DNA from: Leptobrachium leishanense
Lineage: Eukaryota > Chordata > Amphibia > Anura > Megophryidae
Reading direction: 5' to 3'
Assembly (NCBI GenBank): GCA_009667805.1
Contig: CM019065.1
Location: 22,037,822-22,101,821 of the forward strand
Length of the DNA: 64,000 bases
Shown here in pieces: positions 31,001 to 38,106 of this stretch. Numbering within the stretch: the stretch's first letter is position 1; each line of letters opens with the position of its first letter. The position numbers and the translations under genes were made by a program. The notes below the pieces were generated by a model. The model saw only the letters and a program-made list of their open reading frames with translations. It was not told the origin of the DNA and did no database searches.

Positions 31001-33628
31001 TGATGTTGTTGCCACCAACCAAGCCAAATTACAAGTAGTTATTAACTGGCCTTCACCCAGCATAATAAAAAAAGACAATCCTTCTTGGGATCTTGCAGAT
31101 ACAACCACCGTTTTGTTGGGGCTTTTCAAAAGATAGCCCAAAGTATGCATGACCCTCTGATGGGAACTGTAGAAAGGGAGCACTACGTTTGCCCATATAA
31201 GGAACCTATAGGAGAGAAATGGACTCTCAAATGTGAAGATACTTTCCAACTTCTCAAGAGAAAGATGACTGAAGCACCTATGTTAGTTTACGTGACCTCA
31301 ATAGGCCATATATTCTCCTTGTAGATGCATCTTTGGAATGACTGGTGGTAGGCGGAGGCCAGTCGCATATATTAGTCAGAGTCTTACTGGAAGTTTAAAG
31401 AACTACACAGTACACAAGTTGGAGTTTCTTGCTCTGAACTGAGCTATTATAGACAAGTTGCATGATTGCTTGTACGGGGTCATATTTCACATGACAACAG
31501 TCAATAACCCTATTACAACCACAGCCAAGTTGAATACGAGAGGACACTAGTGGCTAGCCTCAATATCAAATTATAATTTTTTTGTAAGACAAGTCAGGCC
31601 CTAAAAATGTTGGATCCAATGCTCTGTCTACCACAAAAGAGGCTGAAGAATGAGTTGAAATACTAGAACCAGGAGTTAGAGCACTATGTCAGACTTCTAT
31701 TGTGGAAAAATGGAGGGGTAATTTTTTTCTGGGTCAAGATGTAGTGATTCTCTTAGTTTTACACCTGGAGCTGGTCATGAAGCCATGTGTCTTTCAGTTA
31801 CTATCATTGAATGGTCTGTTATCAGCTCAGATGAGAAAATACAGACTTAAGTTTAAGACCCAGTAATTAGTTGTCTTATAAAATCGCTAGATAAGTGAGA
31901 TTTCCAGTATGTGAACACTTTACTTATTGATCTACAGACCCATCTCAGAAGGGAATGGAGTCAAGTTCATTCTGATAATGGACTCCTACTCAGTATAGTT
32001 CAACAATGTGATCGCTCTGGTGGAAAACAGTTTGTCCAGCCTCAAAAGTACGAAGAGATATTGTCTAGATCTCTACTCGGCATTCACTGTTGTGTAGGGA
32101 TTGACAAGACTTTCAGTCTAATTAAGGATCTATTCCACTGGTCATACATGAGAGACTCTGTGGAGATGAATTTTTGAAGGTGCAGAAGATGTATCCAAAG
32201 TACGACAACCTACCCATGCTGCCCCATGGGTCATCTAAACAGGTTTTGTGGCAATTTTTGTTAGTGTATTGACTTACTATGTATTGATCTGAAATGTACT
32301 GGTAGCAGCTACGTGTTAGTGATTACAGATCATTTTACTTGGTATGTTCAAGCCAAATCCACTAAGGCTGAGAAAGCAACTGCATTCAAAAAAGTGTTGT
32401 GGCAGAATATCTTTAACATTTATGAATTTCCTAAAATATTACATTTTGATCAAGATTGAGATTTTGAAAGCAGAAATGAAAAAGAAAAGCTGAAACTGAT
32501 AAAGATTGAGAAAAGTAGAACAACTCCATATCATCCTGGAGGAGATGCACTTCCAGTTCAATCGGACTCTGTTGGATATGTTCGGCACTCTCAAAGATGT
32601 ACAGAAGAGGAAGTGAAGTCAACATCTAGAAATTCCTGTCCACACTTATATTTGTATTACCTGTTGCCATCTCTGATGACGATTCTAATTCTGAAGAAAA
32701 CCCTGATAAAGCAAATAAGTATTCCAGAACACAGTCTGTCTCAGAACCTGACTCAGAGAACTCTAAACAAGGTCCCAGAGGTTCATCACTAAACAATGAT
32801 GAAGAGGAAACCTCTGATTCCAGCCCTGAAAGGCACAATTAATGAGTCCTGCTCTACTCTACACCCTCTCCTTCTCATTGAATCTTAAGAGTTCCTGCTT
32901 TGTCCATCTTTCACCAGTTAAAGATTCTAATTCTATAGGAGGAATGGTTTCTTCGTCTACAGGACCACTTTACAATGGTGTGGGTGGCAAAAGAACTAGG
33001 GGAATAACCAAGATTCAGACTCATGACAATATTGGCGAATCCACAAATTTTCAGAACTCCTAGCGAGTATCCTAGAAAAGAGCAGAAGAATTAGGATATT
33101 TGCCTGGTGGGCTGTCAGAATAGATGACTGGGCCGGTCTACTGAAATCAATGGCTAATGATTGTTGTTGCCTGTATTAATCACATCCTTCTCCTGGGACA
33201 TTGTTGCAAACTAGACTAGACTAGACTAGACTAGACAGCTGGGACGGTCTGCTGATCTCAACATCTGTAACCTCAATGACTAAGAGAAAATTTGCAAATT
33301 AAGGTAAAACAAACTGCTGCTTAGGGAAATAATTACATTTTCTGACAAAATATAGTAGCTGAAGGCATTAACATCATAATGTAATGGTACCATCATTATA
33401 AATGCCTTACGATGTACATTTGGTCCTTGGTGGCTTCTCTTTGAAATGGACTTGTTGATAGACATTTCCTACATGTAATGGTAGCAGCACTCCTATCATT
33501 ATATCTCCAGGTTGTGTCAGTCCACTGAGTTCTGTGATGGGCAGCCTGCATCGCTGGTCCTCAGAGTAAAACACTGGCATGAGGAGGAACACAATCAGGT
33601 GCCAGATTGTCTTATGCATTGAAGACAT
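9140..33628 (-). CDS. V2R gene A: type-2 vomeronasal (class C) receptor, complete, six exons
   Basis: Six exons on the minus strand join in phase to 2604 nt including the stop, an 867-residue protein of normal V2R length (about 850). Order: signal peptide, venus-flytrap ligand-binding ectodomain (exons 1-4), nine-cysteine-type linker (exon 5) and seven-helix G-protein-coupled domain (exon 6). Exon lengths and phases match the conserved V2R gene plan. Introns are 4487, 3169, 3897, 10170 and 162 bp, all GT-AG. V2Rs are plasma-membrane chemoreceptors of vomeronasal neurons, usually sensing peptides or amino acids. No frameshift or premature stop was seen, so it looks functional despite over 20 kb of intron, much of it transposons. 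Ligand unknown. The related family includes calcium-sensing and taste receptors; the NGDPPAVYDIVNWQ segment and exon 6 favour V2R. Confidence 0.9.
10213..10336 (-). CDS. V2R gene A exon 5 (cysteine-rich linker)
   Basis: 124 nt, the standard V2R exon 5 length. The acceptor is CTTTAG|GTCCCT and the donor ACAG|GTAAGT. The peptide VPNSVCSQSCPPGFWK...VCCFQCVPCPQGEISNQT carries the conserved cysteines that couple ligand binding to the membrane domain. It ends in phase 1 and joins exon 6 after a split aspartate codon. The exon is too short and too displaced to appear as an open frame by itself. It was found by matching gene B. Confidence 0.92.
10337..11211. other. 3' part of V2R A intron 4, repeat-derived
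   Basis: No coding exon. 10440-10920 looks like one repeat containing the GAAACGCGT hairpin motif (see 10519-10561) and an A-rich/T-rich core. 10920-11180 ends with ACAATAAAGCACAATATG and a short A run, suggesting a retroelement tail. Nothing further is recognised. Confidence 0.35.
10519..10561 (+). ncRNA. Degenerate hammerhead-like motif
   Basis: The sequence ACCTGA-AGCCAG-gtgacg-CTGGC-GAAACGCGTT-TCAGGT folds into an inner stem (GCCAG/CTGGC) and an outer stem (ACCTGA/TCAGGT) around GAAACGCGT. The GAAA box, the stem II position and the short palindromic stem III (ACGCGT) match the better copy at 38107-38155. The CUGANGA box is reduced to CUGA, so catalysis is not expected. It is included as a relative of the ribozyme family. 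Confidence 0.4.
11212..11640 (+). mobile_element. Retroelement 3' fragment (WNSLP type), plus strand
   Basis: The plus strand encodes VRTIKLWNSLPVEVVGSETT, then a degenerate tail with FNMWVKASLSKEKSDSILG. The segment ends near TTTTTTTCAGCCTATGTAGCTATGTAAC. This is a widespread amphibian repeat type with the same WNSLPVEVV phrase as the copies at 2685 and 7710, but otherwise distinct. The superfamily is not assigned. Confidence 0.45.
12143..14503. mobile_element. hAT transposon nested in Helitron 1, carrying a minisatellite
   Basis: The ends are CAGTGGCGTAG and CTACGCCACTG, a perfect 11-bp terminal inverted repeat, flanked by identical 8-bp duplications GCTGTGTG at 12135-12142 and 14504-14511. 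This is diagnostic of hAT. There is no transposase. The interior is a 125-bp-armed palindrome at about 12222-12481 (loop CTGAGTCTCTG) followed by a 1.9-kb minisatellite. It inserted at the edge of a hairpin inside the Helitron. Confidence 0.88.
12510..14430. repeat. Minisatellite A, 17-22 bp unit
   Basis: About 100 tandem copies of CAAATCCATGAGCTGGGG with 3-6 G in the G run, and variants with GTGTGAGCTG (longer), GACCTG, CACGAG and CAAGAG. Rare variants recur in the same order about 600-624 bp apart (CCAAGAGC at 12959 and 13586, CCACGAGC at 13085 and 13709), so a ~0.6-kb block was duplicated inside the array. The unit has no stop in any minus frame, which creates three false ~700-codon open frames. 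Confidence 0.95.
14760..15865. repeat. Minisatellite B, 18-21 bp unit
   Basis: About 55 tandem copies of CAATATCCACGAGCTGGGG(G/T)C with variants CAGTATCC, TCAATATCC and GTGCTG. It is outside the nested hAT but inside Helitron 1. A run of variants at 15020-15107 recurs at 15490-15577, an internal block duplication of about 470 bp. The unit is clearly homologous to minisatellite A (TCCAYGAGCTGGGG core). Its long minus and plus open frames are artefacts of the repeat. Confidence 0.93.
15902..16427. other. Intron 4 segment with simple repeats
   Basis: It begins with (TAA)n at 15903-15920. At 16064-16140 lies a minus-oriented copy of a dispersed repeat (AAAACGAGAGAAATCTTAATGT and TTCCTGGTAAAATCC) with an (AAAT)n tail; relatives are at about 30545-30615 and 44650-44712. 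16141-16427 shows nothing recognisable. Confidence 0.45.
16428..20384. mobile_element. Long hAT-like element (TAGACATG ends)
   Basis: The left end TAGACATGCGCACAGCACAAAATTT and the right end TACTAAAACGAATGCACATG match, in reverse, the two ends of the 1003-bp element at 60694-61696, which has a clean 8-bp duplication. Here the right terminus is eroded and no duplication is found. Internal features are a palindrome with ~125-bp arms (about 16592-16716 and 16757-16880), short tandem repeats of TCTCTGTATA..GAACAT, a 70-bp inverted pair (17350-17420 and 18083-18150), and an AT-rich 2-kb stretch with no genes. Relative to the short copy it carries an extra ~3.1 kb (about 17087-20178). Confidence 0.6.
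17424..17997. mobile_element. 574-bp hAT MITE with TTCG-rich core
   Basis: The ends are TAGGCTTGTGC and GCACATCCCTA. Identical 8-bp duplications TTATAGAT lie at 17416-17423 and 17998-18005, so the superfamily is hAT. The interior is a dense field of TTCG/TTTTTCGG words in irregular tandem, including a CACTGTGCTCG..TTTTGTATCGAC unit repeated at about 17597 and 17692. It is nested in the element at 16428-20384. Confidence 0.88.
20507..20734 (-). CDS. V2R gene A exon 4 (ectodomain to linker)
   Basis: 228 nt, 76 codons, phase 0. The acceptor is TGTTACAG|CTGCTG and the donor CAG|GTACAG. It encodes LLHYMKSMRLRLNS, the near-invariant NGDPPAVYDIVNWQ, and NTSSILWNSGETQ. It lies only ~120 bp from the end of the hAT element at 16428-20384, so that insertion stopped just short of the exon. 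Confidence 0.92.
20735..22252. other. Intron 3 segment without recognised genes
   Basis: A 16-bp inverted pair GACTTGAGCCATTAAT...ATTAATGGCTCAAGTC at about 20858-20912 makes a small hairpin, possibly a MITE remnant. 21000-22250 contains no coding similarity or repeat I can name. Confidence 0.35.
22290..22672. repeat. CT-rich minisatellite (CTCTCCGCTCCC type)
   Basis: Irregular tandem repeats built from CTCTCCGCTC, CCCTCTGCT and CTCCGCTGCC words, about 10-22 bp, with a block of CTCCGCCTCGCTCC repeated at about 22425 and 22540. It sits next to the Helitron 3' end, the same relative place as minisatellite B in Helitron 1. Arg/Ser/Glu-rich or Leu/Pro/Ser-rich open frames across it are compositional artefacts. 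Confidence 0.9.
22675..23588. repeat. Large inverted repeat (~430-bp arms) in Helitron 2
   Basis: Left arm about 22675-23106 and right arm about 23149-23588 are inverted copies, estimated near 90% identical, with a ~45-bp spacer. The right arm has an extra ~20 bp (GACTTACGTGAAGAAG side) missing from the left. Both arms encode the same peptide on opposite strands (IPPVQDSVSLHLLSATGKG). On the minus strand CTTCACGTAAGTCC in the right arm looks like a splice donor. It may be captured host sequence, but no source gene is recognised. A transcript would fold into long dsRNA. Confidence 0.8.
23705..24631. other. Intron 3 segment next to V2R A exon 3
   Basis: No gene or repeat recognised. The sequence just beyond exon 3 (24480-24600) resembles the flank of gene B exon 3 (AGAATGGACAATTT and TTTTGGCTCAT in both), as expected for tandem duplicates. 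Confidence 0.4.
24632..25462 (-). CDS. V2R gene A exon 3 (main ligand-binding exon)
   Basis: 831 nt, 277 codons, phase 0 at both ends. The acceptor is TTATCAACAG|ATCAGC and the donor CAG|GTAAGC. It begins ISHSSSSAILSD, the serine-rich hinge that contacts the alpha-amino group in class C receptors, then FPSFLRTVPSD and WTWVGLVAADNDYG. It ends DFKPWQ. Two NxT/S glycosylation sequons (NVT and NSS) are present along with the CRF and CTGSE cysteine region. It is fully open, and about 75% identical in protein to the matching part of gene B (63456-64000). Confidence 0.92.
25463..25883. other. Intron 2 segment, nothing recognised
   Basis: This covers the branch and polypyrimidine region of V2R A exon 3 at its low end (TTTACTTTATCAACAG). 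The rest shows no coding similarity or repeat structure. Confidence 0.4.
25884..26643. mobile_element. 760-bp foldback element with central ribozyme-like motif
   Basis: The outer arms, about 230-250 bp each, are inverted copies: TATAACCACTTGTGTCCCGG at the left matches CCGGGACATAAGTGGTTATA at the right. Similarity continues through GGAGTGAGCAAA and GTGAGTATCCTGGACTTCT to about 26120 and 26390. The right arm has a small internal duplication of GGATACTCACACCAA. The unpaired centre carries the hammerhead-like motif (minus strand) and an AT-rich tail. No target duplication is evident. Confidence 0.75.
26265..26310 (-). ncRNA. Hammerhead-ribozyme-like motif (minus strand)
   Basis: The minus strand reads GGGA-CUGAGGA-A-GCC...GGC-GAAA-CGCGU-G-UCCC. 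Stem I is GGGA/UCCC, stem II GCC/GGC, and stem III is the self-complementary ACGCGU. CUGANGA and GAAA boxes are intact. Two departures from consensus: an extra A between the CUGANGA box and stem II (also in the 38-kb copy), and G instead of A/C/U at the cleavage position, which predicts no self-cleavage. Confidence 0.5.
26644..27289. other. Intron 2 segment, mostly unrecognised
   Basis: No gene seen. It may include the non-coding end of the Tc1-like element that follows, but no terminal inverted repeat was found. Confidence 0.3.
27290..28064 (-). pseudogene. Tc1/mariner transposase relic
   Basis: Reading down from the ATG at 28064, the frame begins MGKTKKNSC and breaks quickly. Further on are LASWGLKVYNTN-type sequence and, at about 27440-27340, WVFQKGNDPKHQNQ, then KVLPWPLLFPNFNPIE. 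WVFQxDNDPKH and WPxxSPDLNPIE are the hallmark catalytic-domain motifs of Tc1-like DDE transposases, the DNDPKH aspartate region being altered here to GNDPKH. Frameshifts are numerous. It lies in V2R A intron 2, same strand as the gene. Confidence 0.7.
28077..28258. mobile_element. 182-bp palindromic PIF/Harbinger-like MITE
   Basis: The two halves are inverted copies from CAGGGTTATTCAGAGAGA to TCTCTCTGAATAACCCTG, with ~70-bp arms of very high identity. A TAA on each side (28074-28076 and 28259-28261) is a 3-bp duplication as in PIF/Harbinger. Its first 16 bp are the same as those of the larger elements at 35047, 41185 and 44991, so it may be a miniature relative. Confidence 0.72.
28632..28923 (-). 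CDS. V2R gene A exon 2 (ligand-binding lobe 1)
   Basis: 292 nt. The acceptor is AACAAG before GTTCTCAATC. Translation runs FSIESFQHLQTVRFALDEI, then NPNITVGF-like ILPNITVGFRAYDTC, then LSSIIGSAISTHSVVLASVLGIYKFPQ, the conserved lobe-1 segment of V2R exon 2. The donor is CAG|GTAAGG at 28631. The acceptor choice is fixed by phase 2 from exon 1. The polypyrimidine tract is weak, so the exact acceptor should be confirmed by RNA. Confidence 0.85.
28924..29689. other. V2R A intron 1, segment next to exon 2
   Basis: Some plus-strand open stretches (about 29114-29386) could be decayed gag-like Gypsy sequence preceding the pol region at 30738, but no diagnostic motif is seen. Confidence 0.25.
29690..30093 (+). 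mobile_element. LINE 3' end fragment with (TTTGA)n tail
   Basis: Plus-strand frames contain a C-terminal-like ETPHHT/LGEE segment of the kind found at the end of LINE ORF2s. Then comes a C-rich untranslated stretch and AATAAAGCTTATTTTGATTTG with TTTGA microsatellite repeats, typical of a non-LTR 3' tail. The family is uncertain (CR1/Rex-like is possible). It appears inserted upstream of the Gypsy remnant. Confidence 0.4.
30738..32640 (+). pseudogene. Ty3/Gypsy pol pseudogene (RT, RNase H, integrase)
   Basis: Plus-strand pieces align in order with Gypsy pol: TLQRLMKTTLGDM (RT), then HLLTGIDCLQKEGLRLSLDQY, AKLQVVINWPSP near 31025, YNHRFVGAFQKIA near 31105, TLKCEDTFQLLKRK, VAYISQSL..NYTVHKLEFLAL (RNase H, near 31365-31440), the zinc-binding LLGIHCCVGIDKTFSLIKDLFHW, then integrase core VLVITDHFTWYVQA near 32310 and TTPYHPGGD near 32520. 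The YxDD box is not preserved. Many stops and shifts make it long dead. It is antisense to V2R A in intron 1. LTRs were not found. Confidence 0.82.
32641..33410. other. V2R A intron 1, segment next to exon 1
   Basis: No gene recognised. It includes an E/S-rich open stretch at 32626-32838 (minus), which may be the C-terminal tail of the Gypsy relic in another frame, and the CTAGA microsatellite. Confidence 0.3.
33211..33236. repeat. (CTAGA)n microsatellite
   Basis: Five consecutive CTAGA units plus one base in V2R A intron 1. Confidence 0.95.
33411..33628 (-). CDS. V2R gene A exon 1 (signal peptide and ectodomain start)
   Basis: The ATG is at 33628-33626. A second in-frame ATG at 33619-33617 would give an equally good hydrophobic signal peptide (HKTIWHLIVFLLMPVF), so the exact start is open. 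The mature N-terminus begins CRLPITELSGLTQPGD, followed by IMIGVLLPLHVGN, the first strand and helix of the venus-flytrap lobe. The exon ends after KCT plus two bases, and the intron starts GTAAGG (donor at 33410-33405), phase 2. The next exon supplies the third base of a serine codon. Confidence 0.88.
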
Positions 33629-34100
33629 AGTGGGTCTGAAATGGAGAAACCTGTGAAGAGAGCATGGAATTAATTAGATCATTTGGTGTCAGAAAGGGAC
33701 TTTTTGCTACAAAACACAAATGTTATGTTTACTATAGACTATCAAAATGCTAAACTGATTCAAGCACGTGTTGATCAAAAAACAAGATCGAGTTAAATGA
33801 AGGTTTACCCAGAGATGGAATCTAAGCCTTCTGAAAATTGCTGTGCCCTTCATCAATAAATGTGTCACTTTTTCTGTATGTTGATTTATTTTCTGCTGTA
33901 CAAAAATTGAGAAATCCTCTGGTTTGCTATGAATCTATGTTTCTGACACTTCTCTGAATCTACCGAACAGCCGGGTATCATCCAATCTCGGTTACACAGG
34001 TTTAAAATCCATTTTCACATTGAATTTAAAAACATTAAAAATTGTTAATCTCCCATAATATATAAAACTAAAAAAAAACAATATCCAATGTTGTTATAAG
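33629..34100. other. 5' flank of V2R gene A
   Basis: This is the upstream region where the promoter and any 5' untranslated exon of gene A should lie. No TATA box at a convincing distance or other element could be assigned by eye. Confidence 0.3.
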
Positions 34101-34710
34101 GGAAACAAACCCCAATCAGCAGTCTCCTTCAGCTTCTTGACCCAATGAAACATCTTTCTCAACCTTGAGAAAAACCTTTTCAACATCTTGACCCAAGAAC
34201 AGGTCTTTCTCAGCCTTTACATTCATACATCTTGATCCAACGGAAGGTTATTCGGGACTTTGAATAAGACCTCTTTTGGCTCAAAACTTTGAAACAGATA
34301 TGCTGGACCAGTTTTTTTAGTTACATTGATACGTTTGAGATATGGAAAATACTATAATCTATCAAAAAGGTGAAATAACAATTGACAACTTCCCATAATA
34401 TAGAAAAGAATAAGAAATCAAAATCGGATTATGTTAAAAGGCAAAAGCTATCTCCTTCCACATTTTGACCAATTGTTTGGTCTTTCTTAACCTTAAGAGA
34501 GACCTCTTCAACACATTGACCCGACAAAATGTATTTTTCAACCTTTAGACAATCCTCCTCAAAATTATAACCCAATGAGAGGTCTTTCTCAATTTTGAGA
34601 AAAACGGCTTCAACATCCTGATCCCAAGTACATCGATTTGTCGACCTTGAGAAAAACCTCTTCAACATCTTCTTCCAATAACATGTCAATGTTAACCTTG
34701 AGAAAGATCC
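34100..34710 (-). repeat. Degenerate minisatellite with ~51-54 bp unit
   Basis: Repeated blocks of CTTTCTCAACCTTGAGAAAAACC..TTCAACATCTTGACCCAA occur about ten times with much divergence. Read on the minus strand the units translate to an 18-residue period with a pattern like D-V-E-x-V-F-L-K-I-E-K-D (34429-34689 stays open for 86 codons). The outer portion (34100-34260) has lost the frame. No host gene with this repeat is recognised. Confidence 0.65.
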
Positions 34711-35046
34711 ATCTTTGGATCAAAACTTTGCGGTTTTATACAGCTAGAAAAAGGCATGTTGTGATTGTAAAACAGATGGGTTGGACAAGGGTTTGTTTGT
34801 CTTGATACGCTCGGAATTTGGCAGATCATGAGATTTGTTGCGATCAAATTATAGCAGGTGCTTATTCCACACGTTGATTTGAACACATGTTTGAAGTGCA
34901 GGCTCAATAAAATGCTGCATAGATCAACAATATCGAAATCTGTTAGAAAGATGTGCCGTGTAACTTGTTGGTGGACCATACAAGCAGAGGTAAGATGCCG
35001 CGTACAATCCTAAGAAAATGCATGAAATCTGATTTCATGGAAATCC

Positions 35047-35823
35047 TTAAGGGGTTATTCAGAGAGCACTGAAATGTCGCAGACATTTCGGTGCTCTCTC
35101 GTTCCCCGCAGTTCCCTGCGCTTTGGAAATCAAAATCCCCCACCCGCGGTGAATTCAGCATTCACCGCAGGGTCACCGGAGTGCAGGAAAACCCATCGCA
35201 ATCCTGCCAAACACCTGCTGAAAACCCACCAAAAACCCACCAGAACCGCTGGAAAAATCACGCCGGAAAAAGCCAACGAGCTGCGGATCACAGCATAGAC
35301 CAGTCACCGGAAAAAGCCGCCAAACTGACGAATGGGATTAAAAAAAAAAAGTACACTATTAGACTTGAAAGTTTCAAAATTGAAAAGCTGTTTCCAAAAA
35401 AAATACTGGAAGAAAATGTCTGGAATTTATGTATAAGATCCTATTAATGATAAGAAAAAGAAAAAGAAAAAACGATTTAAAATAAAATGGAAAAACAATT
35501 TTGCCGAAGAAATACCAAAAAATGCCTAAAAGATCCGAAGAAATCTATAAATAAGGAGACTTTTTGCTGCAGATTAAAATAATAAACAGTTTATTGGATA
35601 TTAAATTTAAACGGGAATATTTTTAACATTGAAACCTAAGGGATTTGCCTGAATAAACCTGCTAAATGAAACCACCGAACAGCAGGGCACTTCGGCAACT
35701 TTTCACTGCTGTTCGGTGTCTCTGAATAGATTAACCATTGCATCTCTATGGGGGATTTCACTGCCTTCGAACAGGCACCGTACGTGCTGCCTGCTCTCTG
35801 AATAGCCGTATGGCCCCGAAATG
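35047..35823. mobile_element. DNA transposon, GGGTTATTCAGAGAG ends, 3'-truncated
   Basis: It starts GGGGTTATTCAGAGAGCACTG and follows the right-hand terminal region of the element at 41185-44468 in reverse (GGTGCTCTC, GTGCAGG, AACCCACC, GAAAAAGC...). It then continues through AATAAACAGTTTATTGG to CCTGCTCTCTGAATAGCCG, which matches the other end region of that element. It therefore represents the family without the TTAA hairpin insertions. The last ~90 bp are missing at the junction with the Penelope-like fragment. No transposase. Confidence 0.65.
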
Positions 35824-35824
35824 T

Positions 35825-36073
35825 AAACTAGAACAACTTGGAAATATAAGACGCAATAAAATTGACCACAGCGTTCCAGTTCATTGTAACCAGTGTCCCC
35901 AGTTTAATATGTCGAGCTTTAAATGGAAGGGTATTCATTTGGTTACTAGAGATTGGAGAGGAGGTGACCATCTTAAAGGATTAGCTAGGAGAGAGACGGA
36001 GTGGATACACAGGTTAGGCACATGGAAAAGGGGAGGTCTTAATGTAGACATGGATATTAAAGGTTGTCTGTGA
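35825..36073 (+). pseudogene. Penelope-like element GIY-YIG endonuclease fragment
   Basis: The plus-strand frame reads IRRNKIDHSVPVHC, then FKWKGIHLVTRDWRGGDHL, then LARRETEWIHRLGTWKRGGLNVDMD with a stop at about 36073. The RGGD.....RRE..WI..L.T....GLN arrangement is the C-terminal part of the GIY-YIG endonuclease in Penelope-like retroelements, where it follows the reverse transcriptase. The N-terminal GIY-YIG motif and the RT are absent, so the copy is 5'-truncated. A hammerhead motif lies about 2 kb downstream on the same strand. Confidence 0.68.
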
Positions 36074-36180
36074 ACCTTTTTCCTTTGTGTCACACCGTTC
36101 TCTAAAATTATTGTATTGGTGTTGTTTTTTGTATTGTATTTTTCAGTAAGATACTGTTTTAATAAACTCTGGATTCGCGG

Positions 36181-37650
36181 ATTTTTTTTTTTGTATTCAA
36201 AATTTTTATTTTGTAAATAAATCAGCATATAATCAAACATATGAAAGCAAGGGCCACGCAGGACCATCCACAGCAGAAGTATCATGTGTGAAAAATAATA
36301 AACATCCCCTAAAGGGGGGGTCTCAGCATATAATAGAATCAAGAGGGGGGAGGGAAGGGGGTAGCGGGTGAGGGAAAAAAAAAAAAAAAAGGAGGGGGGT
36401 GTCCTCATAGCGTCTCAAGGAAACAAACGTCCCCAGCCGGGGAGCAAAAAACGTTTAGGCAGCATGAGGGTCTCAAGGTATAAACTCAGCGTGGGGGGGG
36501 ACAAAAATCAAAAATAAACTGATGCGGGCCAAAGAACCGCTGGAGGGGGCGCACATCAAAAAGAAGGAAGTCCCTGGAAGAGAGCCGGCCACAATGAGGA
36601 TACAGGACAGTCCCGTCGGACTATGTAGCACTTCAGCCCGTGTCCAATAACGGAATCGGGGTCACCACAGGCAGCTCTCCACAGAGCGCTTCGATCCGTC
36701 CTGACACCGCAGACATAGAAGCGCATAATGTTGGTGGGCTTGATTGCATCTCCCACATGCCGTGGCCATCAGGCATCTCCCGGGTCGGAGCAGGGATTAT
36801 GACGTAGGGCCATGATAGTTGCTCCAGCAGCTTAGAAACCTCTCCAGGTTCCTCTCTGTCACAAAAAGCCACCTGATTCCCGTCGGCCGGTGCAAGGAAG
36901 TCATCTTCTGATACGCACGGGCAGGGAGTCAGCGGCTTCCCCAGGCACTGGTCCGCAGCAGCAGGGGGTTCCTCCTCCCCATCGGGCACCACTCCGGCAT
37001 GTAAACTGCAGGTAATCGACAGGCCTAGCTGAGCCGGGTAGTCCGATGGTGGCGACGCTGCATCCCCAGTTACAGCATCTGACCTCACCGTCACCTTCGG
37101 GGCCATCTCCCTGCAGTCCCTCAATGCGGCAAGCATCCGGCGCAGAACCCCTTTGGTCAGCGGGCCATCCTCCTCCTCCCCCGATAGAATCAGCAAGCAG
37201 GCCTCGAGGCCTGAGTCCACAGCTCCATCTCCTCCAGAGGGGGGGGAAAGGTGCCATCCCTCCTTCCCGCAGGTCCATCCGCCGTCCCCAAGGGATATTC
37301 AGCAGCATTGACCGGGAGATGTGGGCCCACCATCTCCCCAGTCTTAGACACAGCTTGGGACGGGGCGGTCAGATCCGCAAGAGCAGTAGGCATCCGATGG
37401 CAGGAGGTAGTCACCAAGATGGCCGCCGGCCCCTCACAACAATCTGATTTCTCAGCCAGCAGTTAAGTCTCCGGTCCGGAGGGGAGGCTAAACGGGCTCC
37501 GGACGGGTGAACACCGATGGCCAGCCACACAGGCACTTATAAACACAAAAATTGGGGCAGATATACTCAGCTGAAGGTCCTTAAGCAGGGAGGACATGCG
37601 GAGCTCCACAAGAACACGTCCGCTCCCGCTCGTAGCTGGCCACGCCCCAC
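36181..37650 (-). mobile_element. L1-like element, internally deleted (tentative)
   Basis: The plus-strand left border has poly-T (36181-36193) followed by GTATTCAAAATTTTTATTTTG, i.e. a minus-strand poly-A end. The right part is GC-rich with CAAGATGGCCGCC near 37412, a motif common at L1 5' ends. A 195-codon minus frame (36633-37220) with no recognised domain could be an ORF1 remnant. It interrupts the Penelope-like 3' region. Target duplication was not resolved. Confidence 0.4.
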
Positions 37651-37791
37651 GCATTTTGTTTTTTGACACAGTTTTAATTCCGTCAGTGTCAGCTGAACTA
37701 CTATTCCCAGAAGCGCTAGATTCCCGAGGATCTCCATTTCCGCTTTGTTATTCCATGAAAGGGTCCAAAATCCTCCAAGATGTAATTTCCG

Positions 37792-38008
37792 GCGACAGAC
37801 TCCTAAGGAAACCGGATGTGACGTTTTCTGAGAGCGCCATTTCTGGAAGGTTTCTGCAGCCATGCCAGATGTTAAGGGTGGAGGTCCGGAAATTACCTCC
37901 AGCGACAGACTCCTAAGGAAACTGGACGTTTTCTGGGAGTGTTATTTCTGGAAGGTTTCTGCAGTAATACTGGACGCTAAGGATGGAGGTCCGGAAGTTA
38001 CCTCCAGC
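37792..38008 (+). repeat. Two tandem ~110-bp units in the Penelope-like 3' region
   Basis: The unit beginning GCGACAGACTCCTAAGGAAAC and ending AATTACCTCCA occurs at 37792-37901 and again, with a short deletion and a few changes, at 37902-38008. It lies between the endonuclease fragment and the ribozyme motif, where Penelope-like elements carry their terminal-repeat-like region. Confidence 0.75.
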
Positions 38009-38106
38009 TAATACCGGATGCGAACGGCTTGATTGAAAGCAAGCAGTGTTTTTTTAATTGGGGATGTTATTTAAATGTATTGCGGGATCTGTATGTATTA
38101 CTTATC

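Noticed and set aside
36633..37308. 195- and 135-codon GC-rich minus frames as a host gene
   Set aside because: They lie within an L1-like segment with a poly-A end; no conserved domain was recognised, so they are not called as a gene.
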